A stretch of DNA of 64,000 nt from Succinivibrio dextrinosolvens (GCF_900116345.1 NZ_FPAH01000009.1:29896-93895), one strand, 5' to 3'; positions 49,031 to 59,684 are shown, counted from the first letter of the stretch. Program-made: numbers and translations. Notes: generated by a model from the letters alone, not told the origin.

Positions 49031-49056
49031 TAAAGAAAATCGGATTCAGCCGATAA
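49031..49056 (+). promoter_or_regulatory. FliA (sigma-28) promoter of fliS
   Basis: The -10 GCCGATAA (49049-49056) is a perfect consensus match; TAAAG (49031-49035) is the -35 with TAAA-N14 spacing. It lies 54 bases before the fliS ATG. Confidence 0.7.
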
Positions 49057-49110
49057 CTAATTATAAATACAATGCTTTAAGATTATATAAATAAAATGCA
49101 GGAGCTAATT

Positions 49111-49527
49111 ATGTACGGACGTAATTTAAAAGCCTATAAGAAGACTAATATAGAGGCTGAATTAGCAGTTGCAGATCCTCACAGAATTATTCAGATGCTT
49201 TATGAAGGTCTTTTAGAAAGATTGTCTCAGGCTAAGGGCGCGATTCTAAGAAACGATTTTTCATACAAGGCAGACAGGATTGCTAAGGCACAGGGTATTA
49301 TCTATGGTCTTGAGAATTCCTTAGATAGAAATGCAGATCCTGCTTTATACGATAGAATGCTGGCTTTATATGAATACATGAGAGATCGTCTGACAACTGC
49401 ATCCATTTCGCTTGAAACGGCTCCTATTGATGAGTGTATCAATCTTCTGATTCCAATTAAGCAGGCGTGGGATCAGATTCCAAATAATGTAAAGGAAGAA
49501 GTTAATGCCAAGTTAACTAATAAGTAA
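49111..49527 (+). CDS. fliS: Flagellar export chaperone FliS
   Basis: FliS binds flagellin in the cytoplasm and keeps it from polymerising before export. The 138-aa protein is all-helical with the family start MYGRNLKAYKKTNIEAELAV, the PHRIIQMLYEGLLERLSQAKGAI helix (split near residues 22-44) and a GIIYGLENSLD segment. I choose the ATG at 49111 because GGAG lies 7 bases upstream and homologues start there. It is placed after flaG with its own FliA promoter. Neither fliD nor a flagellin gene is adjacent. Confidence 0.93.
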   Translation: MYGRNLKAYKKTNIEAELAVADPHRIIQMLYEGLLERLSQAKGAILRNDFSYKADRIAKAQGIIYGLENSLDRNADPALYDRMLALYEYMRDRLTTASISLETAPIDECINLLIPIKQAWDQIPNNVKEEVNAKLTNK

Positions 49528-49557
49528 TTATTATCCGCAGTAACAATTCAATAGAAT

Positions 49558-49595
49558 AGGCCAGAGACAAAAAAACTCTGGCCTAAAATTTTTTT
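49558..49595 (+). terminator. fliS terminator
   Basis: AGGCCAGAG and CTCTGGCCT form a perfect 9-bp stem with a 9-base loop, followed by AAAA and a T run. Confidence 0.85.
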
Positions 49596-49635
49596 AAGCT
49601 TTTTTCTATTCGAGAAAAGCCAATTTTAGAAACAA

Positions 49636-49661
49636 AAAAGGACCTGAATTCAGGTCCTTTT
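49636..49661. terminator. Terminator of pyruvate kinase
   Basis: A perfect palindrome, AAAAGGACCTGAA/TTCAGGTCCTTTT, 22 bases after the pyruvate kinase stop and symmetrical on both strands. Confidence 0.8.
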
Positions 49662-49682
49662 CTTTAACTGTAAGCTTGACTA

Positions 49683-51101
49683 TTAGATAGTCTGAACAGA
49701 CATGGTATTGGTGATTCCTGATGGAACTAATGCACCGTTAACCATGATGATCTTATCACCAGCTTTAGCTAAACCTAGCTCAACAGCTAACTCTTTACCT
49801 AACTTGAAGAACTCGTCAGTTGACTTGATTCTCTCAACAATCTTAGGTAGAACACCACGAGTTAAGCATAACTGACGTGCTGCCTTGTAGTTAGGAGTTA
49901 ATGCAAGAATAACTGCATTAGGGTTGAACTTGCGGATTGCACGTGCTGAGTTACCGTGCTCAGTTGCAACAACGATAACTGGAGCATTTAAGCTTTCAGA
50001 AGCTTCAACTGCAGCTAAACATGCAGAATCAGTTACGGTTGGAGCTGCTTCTACATAACGATAAACTTCGTCTGCGTACTCTTCACAGTATGAGTCGGTT
50101 CTCTCGCAGATGGTGTTCATGGTTCTAACAGCTTCACGTGGGTACTTACCCTTAGCTGACTCACCTGATAGCATAACTGCATCGGTACCGTCTAAAATAG
50201 CGTTGGTTACGTCACCAGCTTCTGCACGGGTTGGACGTGGATTCTTAATCATAGAATCTAACATCTGAGTTGCAGTGATTACTGGCTTGCCAACTTCGTT
50301 ACAACGCTTGATGATGTGTTTCTGGGCAAAGATAACTTCCTGAGCAGGAATCTCAACACCCATGTCACCACGAGCAACCATGATGCCGTCAGCTGTTGCA
50401 AGAATGTCCTCGAAGTTGTCTAAGCCTTCCTGGTTCTCGATCTTGCAGATGATTTTGATTTCGTTACCACCGTTTGCATCAAGGAAGTTTCTGATGTCTA
50501 GAACATCTTCCTTGGTTCTGGTGAATGATGCAGCGATGAAATCAACATCTCTCTTGATACCGAACAGTAGGTCACCCTTATCCTTCTCTGATAAGAATGG
50601 CATTGAAATGTGGGTATTTGGAAGGTTTACACCCTTGTGCTCACCTAACATACCATTGTTCTGAACTTCGCACTCAACATCGTTACCGTTGATTGCAGTA
50701 ACAGTTAAACCGATTAGACCATCGTCTAAAAGAACGGTTGAACCAACCTTTAAGTCCTTTGCAAGGTCAGGATAGGTTACACCAACTTTGGTCTTGTTAC
50801 CAACGAAAGAAGCATCTGAAGTTAAGGTAATCTTATCACCAGTGCTTAGCTCAACATCTTCACCGTTCTCTAAGTCACAGGTTCTGATCTCAGGGCCCTT
50901 GGTATCTAGAAGAACAGCAAATACTTTACCGGTCTCTTCCATGATAGCATTGATATTGGTAATACGACCGCCGTGCTCCTCAAAATCACCATGAGAGAAG
51001 TTCAGACGCATTACGTTCATGCCTGAGTTTAATAAGGTTTCCATTACTTCGCGTTTCTCGGACTTTGGTCCGATAGTGCATACCATTTTAGTTTTTTTCA
51101 T
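49683..51101 (-). CDS. pykF: Pyruvate kinase
   Basis: Pyruvate kinase makes pyruvate and ATP from phosphoenolpyruvate. The 472-aa protein begins [20 protein letters not shown] and has [27 protein letters not shown], the catalytic [13 protein letters not shown] lysine region and [16 protein letters not shown], followed by the C-terminal regulatory domain. The N-terminus and length are those of the PykF (type I) branch (470 aa), which is allosterically activated by fructose 1,6-bisphosphate; that property is inferred. GGGAG stands before the ATG. A perfect CRP-type site lies about 430 bases upstream and a long leader is likely. Confidence 0.93.
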   Translation of the reverse strand: MKKTKMVCTIGPKSEKREVMETLLNSGMNVMRLNFSHGDFEEHGGRITNINAIMEETGKVFAVLLDTKGPEIRTCDLENGEDVELSTGDKITLTSDASFVGNKTKVGVTYPDLAKDLKVGSTVLLDDGLIGLTVTAINGNDVECEVQNNGMLGEHKGVNLPNTHISMPFLSEKDKGDLLFGIKRDVDFIAASFTRTKEDVLDIRNFLDANGGNEIKIICKIENQEGLDNFEDILATADGIMVARGDMGVEIPAQEVIFAQKHIIKRCNEVGKPVITATQMLDSMIKNPRPTRAEAGDVTNAILDGTDAVMLSGESAKGKYPREAVRTMNTICERTDSYCEEYADEVYRYVEAAPTVTDSACLAAVEASESLNAPVIVVATEHGNSARAIRKFNPNAVILALTPNYKAARQLCLTRGVLPKIVERIKSTDEFFKLGKELAVELGLAKAGDKIIMVNGALVPSGITNTMSVQTI

Positions 51102-51711
51102 TTTTTAGGCTCCCAAACGGAGTTAACAAGATTAATTCAAAATAAGTAGAACTGTTTCTTTAAAATTTCACTAACGAACTTAGAAACTTCCTCTTTTAAA
51201 AAGCATCTGTCATCTTTTCTATAGAGGCTGTAATGAATGGACAGTTCTGATGCCCTACAAATTCACTTACCAAGTGCTCTTGAATTGCTTCATAAGCTAT
51301 CTGGTGTTCTTATACAACAAATCGTGGCAGGAGATTTGGTCTGTAATCTGACTTACCTTCTGCAGAAATCCATCTGACATGTCATATACACTTATAACTT
51401 TATAGTTATGTTTTTTTAAAGCTGTATTTATTCCGGAATTCCTTTATCAGAAGCCTAGTATAAATACCCCAGTCTCTAAAAAATTTTAGCTGAATTATAA
51501 CAGAATTAAAAATTATGGAAAGAGAAAAAAGTGTGATTTACATCACATAAGACTACAAAGTGAAAGTTAATAAAACCAATCATTTGATTTTTATTAAAAA
51601 CTATTAAAAATCAACGGATAAGAATGAATATTTTCTGTAAATTTACTTAATTAACCTCCTTAATAAAGTAAAAGGATTTCATATGTATAATGTTAGTTTT
51701 GTTTTCAGATA
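51102..51711. other. Long pyruvate kinase upstream region
   Basis: This 610-base gap has no credible coding frame. On the minus strand a TATAAT lies at 51500-51495, just downstream of a CRP-type site, which would give a leader of about 385 bases. A bulged inverted repeat (GCATC-TGTC near 51204 / GACAG...GATGC near 51241) lies inside it. Confidence 0.5.
51533..51548. promoter_or_regulatory. Perfect CRP-type site
   Basis: TGTGA-TTTACA-TCACA matches the CRP core in all ten conserved positions. The only gene it can serve is pyruvate kinase or an unannotated transcript from this region. Confidence 0.7.
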
Positions 51712-51740
51712 AAAAAACCGAGCTTTAAGCTCGGTTTTTT
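51712..51740 (-). terminator. frdABCD terminator
   Basis: AAAAACCGAGCTT and AAGCTCGGTTTTT form a long stem 20 bases after frdD. Confidence 0.85.
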
Positions 51741-51759
51741 ACTGCTAATTCATTCTTTT

Positions 51760-52137
51760 TTAGAAGAATTTTACATACATTAACAGCTGTAAGCCTAATG
51801 AAATAAAGGATACAGCGGCTGCTGAACCGTATGCAATGTACCATACTAACTTAGAGTGAATTCCAAAGTCATGGCTTGAGTGGTGCATTCTGTGTAAAGC
51901 ATAGAAGCTTAGTAGGAATACAACACCGAAAACAACAAGGCTTAGGAACCAGTTAGAGAAAATGCTTGCTACCTGTCCTAGGTTTAACACGCCATGCTGT
52001 AAATCATCAGAGGTTAAGCCTGCAGCGATCAAAACAACAACAATTGCAGGTAATACAATTGAGGCTACCATACCGCCAGCACCGAACATTAACCAGTACA
52101 TTGGTTCATCAGAACGAGTTGGAAGAAATTGACGCAT
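51760..52137 (-). CDS. frdD: Fumarate reductase membrane subunit D
   Basis: FrdD anchors fumarate reductase to the inner membrane with FrdC and helps form the quinol site. The 125-aa protein has three hydrophobic segments (about 14-42, 58-85, 100-122), the family size and start (RSDEPMYWLMFGAGGM). It is last in frdABCD, 12 bases after frdC. Confidence 0.93.
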   Translation of the reverse strand: MRQFLPTRSDEPMYWLMFGAGGMVASIVLPAIVVVLIAAGLTSDDLQHGVLNLGQVASIFSNWFLSLVVFGVVFLLSFYALHRMHHSSHDFGIHSKLVWYIAYGSAAAVSFISLGLQLLMYVKFF

Positions 52138-52149
52138 TTGTAATTCTCC

Positions 52150-52602
52150 TTATACGGTTAAAAATGCTACGCCAAGGATTACAACAGTAGCACCAGCTAG
52201 AGCTGCATACAGACCTGCAGTAATAACCCATCTAGGTAGTAGTTCGGTTGAATTCTTGTTCATAAATACACGAACAGCTGATGGCATCAGAGCAAACCAG
52301 GTAATTGCATGATATAACTGAGATACTAGTACAACTACGTTTAAGGCAATAATAACAGGATTGCCAAGGAAGCTCTGTAAGTACCATGCATATGGAGCAA
52401 TTCCAGATAAGGTTGGAATTGGACCAATGTCGCATAGAGCCAACATAAAGATACCGAAAACAATCTCTAAAACAGCAAATAAAGCTAAGACTGCAGTACC
52501 TTCACGAATCATGTATTTTGTGTAGAATGAATTTTCTAACCACCAGGTCATTTTATTGACTGGAGGATTATATGGTTTGCGGAATGACTTAACTTCGCTC
52601 AT
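52150..52602 (-). CDS. frdC: Fumarate reductase membrane subunit C
   Basis: FrdC is the other membrane anchor, carrying residues of the menaquinol site. The 150-aa protein has the soluble start RKPYNPPVNKMTWWLENSFY, close to E. coli FrdC, and three membrane helices (about 28-55, 68-92, 125-148). Length differs from E. coli (131 aa) by a somewhat longer C-terminal part. It follows frdB by one base. Confidence 0.93.
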   Translation of the reverse strand: MSEVKSFRKPYNPPVNKMTWWLENSFYTKYMIREGTAVLALFAVLEIVFGIFMLALCDIGPIPTLSGIAPYAWYLQSFLGNPVIIALNVVVLVSQLYHAITWFALMPSAVRVFMNKNSTELLPRWVITAGLYAALAGATVVILGVAFLTV

Positions 52603-52603
52603 T

Positions 52604-53356
52604 TTAATGCTCCGGTTTGATCATGTTAAATACGTAGTCAGTTGCACTCATCTTCTTTCCTAGCTGAATTGCTGAAGATGGATCAACATGCTTAGGACAA
52701 ACTTCTGAGCAGTAACCAACGAATGTACAGCCCCATGCACCTTCCTCTGAATTTAGGAATGGAGCACGTAACTTAGCACCAGCATCTCTGTTATCGGTAT
52801 TGTAACGATATAACAATGTTAATGCTGCAGGACCGATAAACTTAGGATTTAGCTTGTATTGAGGGCAAGCTGCATAACAGCAACCGCAGTTAATACACTG
52901 AGCGAACTGTAGGTAAGCTTCCATCTGCATAGGAGTCTGCTTGAAGTTCTTGTTCAGTGGCATATTAGCGTTCTTTGCATCTGGAATGATGTAAGGCTTG
53001 ATGCGCTCAATCTTCTCAATCAGATCTGACAGATCTACTACAAGATCTCTTTCAATTGGGAAGTTTGCAAGAGGCTCAATCTTCATATCCTTGCCTTCGT
53101 AATCACGAAGGAAAGTCTTACATGCAAGATGAGGAACACCATTTACCATCATACCGCATGAACCGCAAACAGCCATACGACATGACCAACGGAATGATAA
53201 ACTTGGTTCAAAGTTATCTTTGATATAGAAAAGAGCTTCTAGAACTGATGTATCCTTGTGGTAAGGAACGTCAAAAGTCTGCTCCCAAGGCTCTTTATCC
53301 TGTTCTGGACGGTAACGTAGAACAGTTACTTTCATAGTCTTCTGAGTAGCTTCCAT
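52604..53356 (-). CDS. frdB: Fumarate reductase iron-sulfur subunit
   Basis: FrdB passes electrons from menaquinol to the FrdA flavin through three clusters. The 250-aa protein has the [2Fe-2S] ligands in [21 protein letters not shown] (span limited to residues 59-79), and the two further clusters in [13 protein letters not shown] and [11 protein letters not shown]. Its start overlaps the frdA stop by one base (TAATG). Confidence 0.95.
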   Translation of the reverse strand: MEATQKTMKVTVLRYRPEQDKEPWEQTFDVPYHKDTSVLEALFYIKDNFEPSLSFRWSCRMAVCGSCGMMVNGVPHLACKTFLRDYEGKDMKIEPLANFPIERDLVVDLSDLIEKIERIKPYIIPDAKNANMPLNKNFKQTPMQMEAYLQFAQCINCGCCYAACPQYKLNPKFIGPAALTLLYRYNTDNRDAGAKLRAPFLNSEEGAWGCTFVGYCSEVCPKHVDPSSAIQLGKKMSATDYVFNMIKPEH

Positions 53357-55170
53357 TATTTAGCCTCCTGTGCTGCTTTTCTAGCTTTTTCTGCTGCTTC
53401 TGCCTCTGCACCATATACACGCTTAGCAGGCTGGAAGGTTGTAATCTTAACACCGCTGTAATCGATGCGTGGCTCATCGGCACCGTCAGTTGACTTAAAT
53501 GCTAATGAGTGCTTTAAGAAGTTTACATCATCACGCTCTTTGTATGCTCCATTTGGACCATCTAAACGCTGATGTGAACCACGTGATTCCTTACGGTTAA
53601 TTGCAGAATGAACCATACACTGAGCAACATCTAAGGTATAGCCTAACTCAATTAAATTCATCCATTCAGTATTGAATACACGACCGCGATCTGTTAAGCC
53701 AACGTTAACGATACGCTTCTGTAAATTCTTAAGAACATCAATAGTCTTCTGCATTGACTCTTCTTCACGATAGATACCAACGCCTTCTTCCATTGACTGA
53801 CCCATCTCGTGACGGATCTTAGACATAGACTCTGTGCCCTTAACGTCAAATAGGCTTAGAGCTCTCTTCTCAGCAGCCTCAGCCTGACGGGTCAGCTCTG
53901 CAGAATCGAAGTCCTTAACGTTGTGAGCCCTTTCAACCATTGCATCACCACCGATCTTACCGAATACGATGGTTTCAACTAGTGAGTTAGAACCTAGACG
54001 GTTTGCACCGTGAATACCAACTGAAGCACACTCACCGCCAGCATATAGACCAGGCATGCGAGTTGCGGTATTTCCGTCTGTCTCAATACCACCCATGGTG
54101 TAGTGAACAACAGGACGAACTGGAACAGGAGCCTTAACAGGATCAACACCTGAGTAGGTCATTGCAAGTTCACAGATCAGAGGTAAACGCTCATGTAAGT
54201 ATTTCTCACCTAAGTGGGTTAGGTCTAGATGTACTGCCTCACCTAGTGGATACTTGATGGTACGTCCTTTCTTTGACTCATTCCAGAATGCCTGTGACAG
54301 ACGATCACGAGGACCTAATTCCATGTACTTGTTCTGTGGTTTGCCAACAGGAGTCTCTGGGCCTAGACCGTAATCCTGTAGGTAACGGTATCCATCCTTG
54401 TTATACAGAACACCTCCTTCACCACGGCAACCTTCGGTCATCAGCAGACCACAGCCTAGAAGACCGGTTGGGTGATACTGAACGAATTCCATATCACGTA
54501 GAGGTACACCATGACGATAAGCTAAAGCCATACCATCACCGGTTACGATACCGCCGTTAGTATTGAATAGATAGCAGCGACCTGCACCACCGGTTGCTAA
54601 GAATACTGCCTTAGCATTGATCTGGCGGAATACACCATTCTGAAGGTCGTAGCAAACTACACCGCGACACTCTCCATCTTCCTCTAGAAGATCTAAAACA
54701 AAGTGCTCATCAAAGCGGTGAATAGATGGGAACTGTACAGAAGTCTGATACAGGGTGTGTAACATGTGGAAGCCTGATTTATCAGCTGCGAACCATGTAC
54801 GTGGAACTTTCATACCACCGAAACGGCGAACGTTAACATCACCATCTGGTTTACGGCTCCAAGGACAGCCCCAGTGTTCTAGTTGGTATAACTCCTGAGG
54901 AGCCTGGCGAACGAACTTCTCAACAACGTCCTGTTCACATAACCAGTCACCACCAGCAACTGTATCTTCGAAGTGTTTCTGATAAGAATCGTCGTCACGA
55001 ACTACACCAGCAGCACCACCCTCAGCGGCAACAGTGTGTGAACGCATTGGGTAAACTTTGGAAATGAGTGCAACTTTTAGTTTAGGATCTGCCTGAGCAA
55101 CTGCAATAGCAGCACGAAGACCAGTTCCACCAGCACCCACGATCGCAACATCGGCTTGATATTTTTCCAC
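53356..55170 (-). CDS. frdA: Fumarate reductase flavoprotein subunit
   Basis: FrdA reduces fumarate to succinate at its active site in the cytoplasm, the terminal step of anaerobic succinate formation. The 604-aa protein has the FAD motif [17 protein letters not shown], the covalent-FAD histidine H45 in [11 protein letters not shown], the [10 protein letters not shown] substrate region and the [15 protein letters not shown] segment. The start is a GTG with GGAG before it. It heads frdABCD. An 18-bp perfect palindrome lies 167 bases upstream; I see no FNR box. Confidence 0.96.
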   Translation of the reverse strand: MEKYQADVAIVGAGGTGLRAAIAVAQADPKLKVALISKVYPMRSHTVAAEGGAAGVVRDDDSYQKHFEDTVAGGDWLCEQDVVEKFVRQAPQELYQLEHWGCPWSRKPDGDVNVRRFGGMKVPRTWFAADKSGFHMLHTLYQTSVQFPSIHRFDEHFVLDLLEEDGECRGVVCYDLQNGVFRQINAKAVFLATGGAGRCYLFNTNGGIVTGDGMALAYRHGVPLRDMEFVQYHPTGLLGCGLLMTEGCRGEGGVLYNKDGYRYLQDYGLGPETPVGKPQNKYMELGPRDRLSQAFWNESKKGRTIKYPLGEAVHLDLTHLGEKYLHERLPLICELAMTYSGVDPVKAPVPVRPVVHYTMGGIETDGNTATRMPGLYAGGECASVGIHGANRLGSNSLVETIVFGKIGGDAMVERAHNVKDFDSAELTRQAEAAEKRALSLFDVKGTESMSKIRHEMGQSMEEGVGIYREEESMQKTIDVLKNLQKRIVNVGLTDRGRVFNTEWMNLIELGYTLDVAQCMVHSAINRKESRGSHQRLDGPNGAYKERDDVNFLKHSLAFKSTDGADEPRIDYSGVKITTFQPAKRVYGAEAEAAEKARKAAQEAK

Positions 55171-55336
55171 GTGAATCTCCTAATTACCTATTGGATATTT
55201 TGTCTTAAGCGACATTTACCAAGGTTAGCAAGCAAAAAAAACAGCATGATTATAACTGTAAATTAAAGTTTATTTTTATTTAAAATGTCTGTTTTTATTA
55301 ACATATTGAAATATAAAATAAAAAATAATCTACAAT

Positions 55337-55354
55337 TTTAGACAATTGTCTAAA
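55337..55354. promoter_or_regulatory. 18-bp perfect palindrome upstream of frdA
   Basis: TTTAGACAATTGTCTAAA is fully self-complementary, as expected for a homodimeric repressor site. It lies in the 229-base gap between psd and frdA. Confidence 0.55.
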
Positions 55355-55399
55355 TTCCACGGTATATCACAAATGTGACACATTATGATTCAACGATTG

Positions 55400-56242
55400 T
55401 TACACAATCATTGATCGGCCCATTTTTACAGGTAGATTTTCCTGTAAATCCTTTGCAACCTCTCCGCCATTTTCTGGCCAAAGAGTTATAACTGTACTTC
55501 CGTATTTGAAATATCCGATTTCATCGCCTTTTGAATATCGAATATCATCACATTCGTAGTTCCTGATATCCAATCCGACTTTTCTGTCGATTGTACCGGA
55601 CCAAGATGTATGAATTGAACCTACCAGTGCAGCTCCTACCATTACAACACAAAGCGTGCCAAGTGATGTTTCAAAGAAACAGACCAGTCGTTCGTTAGTT
55701 GTGTATAAATCCGGCATATTGGAAATGTTTTTCTTTCCAACAGGAAATAACTTTCCTGGTACATGAATTGTTTTTATGAGTTTGCCGTCGATTGGCATAT
55801 GAATTCTGTGATAGTTTGCTGGAGATAAATAAATGCAGGCAAACCTACCTTTTTCAAATAATCTTGTATCCTGATCGCTTCCACCGATCAGTGCCTTAAG
55901 TGAGTAATCCAGCCCTTTTGCCTGAATCAGTCGTCCAGCATTGATTATTCCTGCATGTCCTATTGTGCCGTCTGTAGGACACACTGCTATACACTCTTTA
56001 TCTATTGGTCTTAATTCTGGTTTTAGTTTTCTGATAAAAAAATCATTAAAAGTTTTGTAAGAGGTTATATCTGTATCAGCAACCTCATCAAGATTAATGT
56101 TAAAGGTTTTAATAAAATTTTTTATTAGAAACTGAGTAAACTTACCCATAGGAACATCGGTTAATTTAGCTGATAACGATGTTAATGTTGTAAATGGTGT
56201 AAGAGTTTCAACTGTTTTTAATAAAAAAGACGTAAAAGTCAT
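55400..56242 (-). CDS. psd: Phosphatidylserine decarboxylase
   Basis: Psd makes phosphatidylethanolamine from phosphatidylserine at the inner membrane. The 280-aa proenzyme has the N-terminal block PMGKFTQFLIKNFIKTFNI, FNDFFIRKLKPELRPID, the YLSPANYHRIHMPIDG catalytic-triad region and the self-cleavage site near residue 249, reading YGST instead of the usual LGST. Cleavage at the Gly-Ser bond gives the pyruvoyl cofactor. GAGGA precedes the ATG. It lies upstream of frdA on the same strand, 229 bases away. Confidence 0.95.
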   Translation of the reverse strand: MTFTSFLLKTVETLTPFTTLTSLSAKLTDVPMGKFTQFLIKNFIKTFNINLDEVADTDITSYKTFNDFFIRKLKPELRPIDKECIAVCPTDGTIGHAGIINAGRLIQAKGLDYSLKALIGGSDQDTRLFEKGRFACIYLSPANYHRIHMPIDGKLIKTIHVPGKLFPVGKKNISNMPDLYTTNERLVCFFETSLGTLCVVMVGAALVGSIHTSWSGTIDRKVGLDIRNYECDDIRYSKGDEIGYFKYGSTVITLWPENGGEVAKDLQENLPVKMGRSMIV

Positions 56243-56429
56243 ATTAATCCTCTTTAAATCTGTGGTGCAGATCTCTTAAAGTTTAGTAGATATTTGAGTA
56301 AGCGTTAGATTCTACCAAAAAAACAAAAGTACAAAGACAAAGTTTTTAACTAAATTGCGTTTAACTTCAAATTTTCCGGTGGGAGAGGTGCTTGTGGAAA
56401 GTGTTGTAACCTATGAAATCAAAAAAATA

Positions 56430-56457
56430 TTGACATTTTGTAAGAATAATCTATAAT
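56430..56457 (+). promoter_or_regulatory. tRNA-Gly promoter
   Basis: TTGACA and TATAAT are both perfect, 16 bases apart, ending 14 bases before the mature tRNA. Confidence 0.85.
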
Positions 56458-56471
56458 GGGCACCATCGGAT

Positions 56472-56547
56472 GCGGGAATAGCTCAGTTGGTAGAGCATAA
56501 CCTTGCCATGGTTAGGGTCGCGAGTTCGAACCTCGTTTCCCGCTCCA
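56472..56547 (+). tRNA. tRNA-Gly (GCC)
   Basis: The 76-base gene has acceptor stem GCGGGAA/TTCCCGC, T loop TTCGAAC and encoded CCA. The anticodon loop TTGCCAT gives GCC. Confidence 0.97.
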
Positions 56548-56555
56548 AACTAGAG

Positions 56556-56581
56556 GATTTGCTTAGGCAAATCTTTTTTTT
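56556..56581 (+). terminator. tRNA-Gly terminator
   Basis: GATTTGC-TTAG-GCAAATC followed by eight or more T's. Confidence 0.85.
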
Positions 56582-56851
56582 TCTGTTTATTCTTATTCTC
56601 GACCCTTAGTCCTTATCTCATCAAGATTAATTCTTTATTCATTGTCTAATAGATAATAAATTATCCATTTTTGTCTTTCCTCTGCGTGCTAGTGCACAAT
56701 TTTTGACTTTAAATAATGTTTATTAAAAATAAGGTTGTAAAATCCGTTTTTTCTATGACTTTCGTGCTGAGTTTCAATAAGGTATAATCTCAGTTATTTT
56801 AGAAACTAGTTTTACATAATTAAATTGATCAATTTTTAAAAGATAAAAAAA
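56582..56851. other. secA upstream region
   Basis: About 270 bases, AT-rich, holding the secA promoter somewhere before 56820. No secM-like arrest peptide gene is visible. Confidence 0.5.
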
Positions 56852-59527
56852 ATGTTTGTCACTTCTATTGTTACCAAGATTATTGGTAGTTCAAATCAAA
56901 GAACAGTTAAAAAGCTATCAAAGATAGTTAAAGTTATTAACTCTCTTGAGCCACAGTTTGCAGATATCAAAGACGAAGATTTCAAGGAATTAACCGCAAA
57001 GTTTAAATCACGTATTCAGAACGGTGAGACCTATGAGTCTCTTTTACCTGAAGTTTTTGCTGTAGCAAGAGAAGCTGCAAAAAGATCCCTTGGCTTAAGA
57101 CCTTTTGATGTTCAGCTGATGGGTGGTATTGTTCTAAACGCTAACCGTATTGCTGAAATGAAAACTGGTGAAGGTAAAACCTTAACCGCACTTCTTCCTT
57201 GCTATCTTAATGCTCTGTCAGGAAACGGTGTTCATGTTGTTACCGTTAATGATTATCTGGCAAAGCGTGACAGTGACTGGTCAAGACCTTTTTATACCTT
57301 ATTGGGAATGACAGTTGGTGTGAATGTTCCTGGTATGTCTCCTGAAGAAAAAAGAGCAGCCTATGCCTGTGACGTAACCTACGGTACTAATAATGAGTTC
57401 GGCTTTGACTATCTTCGTGACAACATGGCATATGCAAATTCTCAGAAGGTACAGAGAAAACTAAATTATGCTCTTGTTGACGAGGTTGACTCCGTACTGA
57501 TTGATGAAGCAAGAACTCCTCTGATTATTTCTGGAGCTGCAGAGAATTCAGCTCAGGCCTATATGGCAGTTGACAGACTTATTCCTGGACTTATCTATCA
57601 GGAAAAGGAAGACACTGAAACCTATACTGGTGAAGGCGACTATACTCTTGATTTAAAGAGCAAGCAGGCCTTCCTGACAGAGCGTGGTCAGATCAAAATT
57701 GAAGAGCGTCTGATTGAAGCAGGTCTTCTTCCAAAGGGAGATAAGCTATTCAGTTCAGAGCACATTTCTTTACTTCATCACGTAATGGCCGCCTTAAAAG
57801 CTCACACTCTATTTAAGAAGGATGTTGATTACGTAGTTGAGAACGGTGAGGTTCTGATTATCGATGAACATACCGGAAGAAAGATGGAAGGTCGCCGCTG
57901 GTCAGATGGTCTTCATCAGGCAGTGGAGGCAAAGGAGAAGGTTGAGGTTCATGCAGAGAACCAGACCCTGGCATCTATTACTTTCCAGAACTATTTCCGT
58001 ATGTATAAGAAACTGGCAGGTATGACCGGTACTGCTGATACTGAAGCATACGAGTTCCAGCAGATTTACGGTCTACAGACTATTGTTCTTCCAACCAACA
58101 GACCTATGATCCGTAAGGATATGGCAGATCTTATCTATCTGACAGAAGATCAGAAATATGCTGCTATAGTTGAGGATATCAAGAAGACAATCGAGACTGG
58201 TAGACCTGTTCTGGTTGGTACCATCTCAATTGAAAACTCAGAAAAACTATCCCATCTGCTGACCAAGCTTGGAATTAAGCATCAGGTTCTTAATGCTAAG
58301 TTCCATGAAATGGAAGCGCATATTGTTGCTCAGGCCGGTCGCCCTGGTACCGTTACAATTGCTACTAATATGGCTGGTCGTGGTACAGATATTATCTTAG
58401 GTGGTAACCTTCAGTCTGATATTCTTGCATTAGGTGAAAATCCAAGCTCAGAACAAATCGAGCAGGTCAAGAAAGAATGGCAGGAGCGACATGATGCTGT
58501 TCTGAAGGCTGGTGGTTTACATATCATTGGCTCTGAAAGACATGAATCAAGACGTATTGATAATCAGTTAAGAGGTCGTGCCGGTCGTCAGGGTGATCCT
58601 GGTTCATCTAGATTCTATCTGTCAATGGATGATAATCTGATGAAGCTCTTTGGATCAGAGAAGCTTAAAGCATTCATGCACAGAATGGGTATGAATGATG
58701 GCCAGCCTCTGGAGCATAAGTTCATCACCAGGGCAATTGAATCTGCTCAGAGAAAAGTTGAAACCAGAAATTTTGATATCCGTAAGAGCCTCCTTGAGTA
58801 TGACGATGTAGCCAACGAGCAGCGTAAGGTTATTTACGAGGAGCGTAATGCAGTATTGGATGGCGAGGATATCTCTGAAACCATTCATACTATTTTTGAG
58901 GATGTTATTGATAACGTTATCTCAAAATATATCGAACCAAATTCTCTGCTTGAGAACTGGGATATTGAAGGTCTGAAGAAAGAGCTTTTAGGTGCTTACC
59001 TGATTGATGCTCCAGTTGATCAGTGGCTCAAGGAAGATGAGAAACTGGTTGAATCTGATATTCGTCAGAGAATTATCGATATTGCTCATAAGCAGTATGC
59101 TGCAAAATGTGAGCTGATTGGACCAGATAATCAGCATCAGCTTGAGAGACAGATTATGCTGCAGTGTATTGATACCCTGTGGAAAGAGCACTTATCTGCA
59201 ATGGATTATATGCGTCAGGGCATCGGTCTTCAGGGCTATGCTCAGAAGAATCCTAAGTATGAATACAAGATTCAGTCATTCAATCTTTTCACTAAGATGC
59301 TTGATAATCTAAAGATTCAGGTTGTTTCATTCCTCTCCAGAGTTCAGGTTCGTTTAAAGTCTCCTGAAGAGGCTGAGGCAGAGAGAGCCCAGCTTGAAGC
59401 AGCTCAGGAAGAGCAGAAAATGAGAGAGGAAGCTAAACTTTATGCAAATATGCATATTGGAAGAAATGATCCTTGTCCATGTGGATCTGGAAAAAAATAT
59501 AAAGTCTGTCATGGCAGATTTGTTTAA
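56852..59527 (+). CDS. secA: Protein translocase ATPase SecA
   Basis: SecA drives preproteins through SecYEG with ATP. The 891-aa protein has Walker A MKTGEGKT (103-110), the [15 protein letters not shown]alker B region, the preprotein-binding domain, [15 protein letters not shown], the [15 protein letters not shown] arginine-finger motif, a scaffold/wing region, and the C-terminal SecB/zinc tail with C875, C877, C886 and H887 ([13 protein letters not shown]). Length is close to E. coli SecA (901 aa). It is monocistronic, with no secM upstream and a long terminator after. Confidence 0.97.
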   Translation: MFVTSIVTKIIGSSNQRTVKKLSKIVKVINSLEPQFADIKDEDFKELTAKFKSRIQNGETYESLLPEVFAVAREAAKRSLGLRPFDVQLMGGIVLNANRIAEMKTGEGKTLTALLPCYLNALSGNGVHVVTVNDYLAKRDSDWSRPFYTLLGMTVGVNVPGMSPEEKRAAYACDVTYGTNNEFGFDYLRDNMAYANSQKVQRKLNYALVDEVDSVLIDEARTPLIISGAAENSAQAYMAVDRLIPGLIYQEKEDTETYTGEGDYTLDLKSKQAFLTERGQIKIEERLIEAGLLPKGDKLFSSEHISLLHHVMAALKAHTLFKKDVDYVVENGEVLIIDEHTGRKMEGRRWSDGLHQAVEAKEKVEVHAENQTLASITFQNYFRMYKKLAGMTGTADTEAYEFQQIYGLQTIVLPTNRPMIRKDMADLIYLTEDQKYAAIVEDIKKTIETGRPVLVGTISIENSEKLSHLLTKLGIKHQVLNAKFHEMEAHIVAQAGRPGTVTIATNMAGRGTDIILGGNLQSDILALGENPSSEQIEQVKKEWQERHDAVLKAGGLHIIGSERHESRRIDNQLRGRAGRQGDPGSSRFYLSMDDNLMKLFGSEKLKAFMHRMGMNDGQPLEHKFITRAIESAQRKVETRNFDIRKSLLEYDDVANEQRKVIYEERNAVLDGEDISETIHTIFEDVIDNVISKYIEPNSLLENWDIEGLKKELLGAYLIDAPVDQWLKEDEKLVESDIRQRIIDIAHKQYAAKCELIGPDNQHQLERQIMLQCIDTLWKEHLSAMDYMRQGIGLQGYAQKNPKYEYKIQSFNLFTKMLDNLKIQVVSFLSRVQVRLKSPEEAEAERAQLEAAQEEQKMREEAKLYANMHIGRNDPCPCGSGKKYKVCHGRFV

Positions 59528-59558
59528 ATCTAACTGAAACGCTTAAAAAACGTATTCT

Positions 59559-59600
59559 AAGACCTTGTCCAGTTTTGTGACCGAAACTGGACAAGGTCTT
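59559..59600 (+). terminator. secA terminator
   Basis: A perfect 17-bp stem (AAGACCTTGTCCAGTTT and its inverse) with an 8-base loop, followed by T's. Confidence 0.92.
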
Positions 59601-59645
59601 TTTGTTTATTTTTCAAGTTTTTTTTAGATTTTTTTTATAAATTGC

Positions 59646-59674
59646 TTGACTGAAATACGGCTATATGGTTTAAT
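59646..59674 (+). promoter_or_regulatory. Promoter of the tRNA-Phe pair
   Basis: TTGACT and TTTAAT are 17 bases apart, 10 bases before the first tRNA-Phe. Confidence 0.6.
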
Positions 59675-59684
59675 AACCGCCGTT

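Noticed and set aside
55337..55354. Considered as a MetJ box array
   Set aside because: MetJ sites are tandem AGACGTCT repeats; this is one palindrome with AATT at its centre and no met gene follows.
56548..56851. Searched for secM upstream of secA
   Set aside because: No secretion-arrest peptide frame is present.
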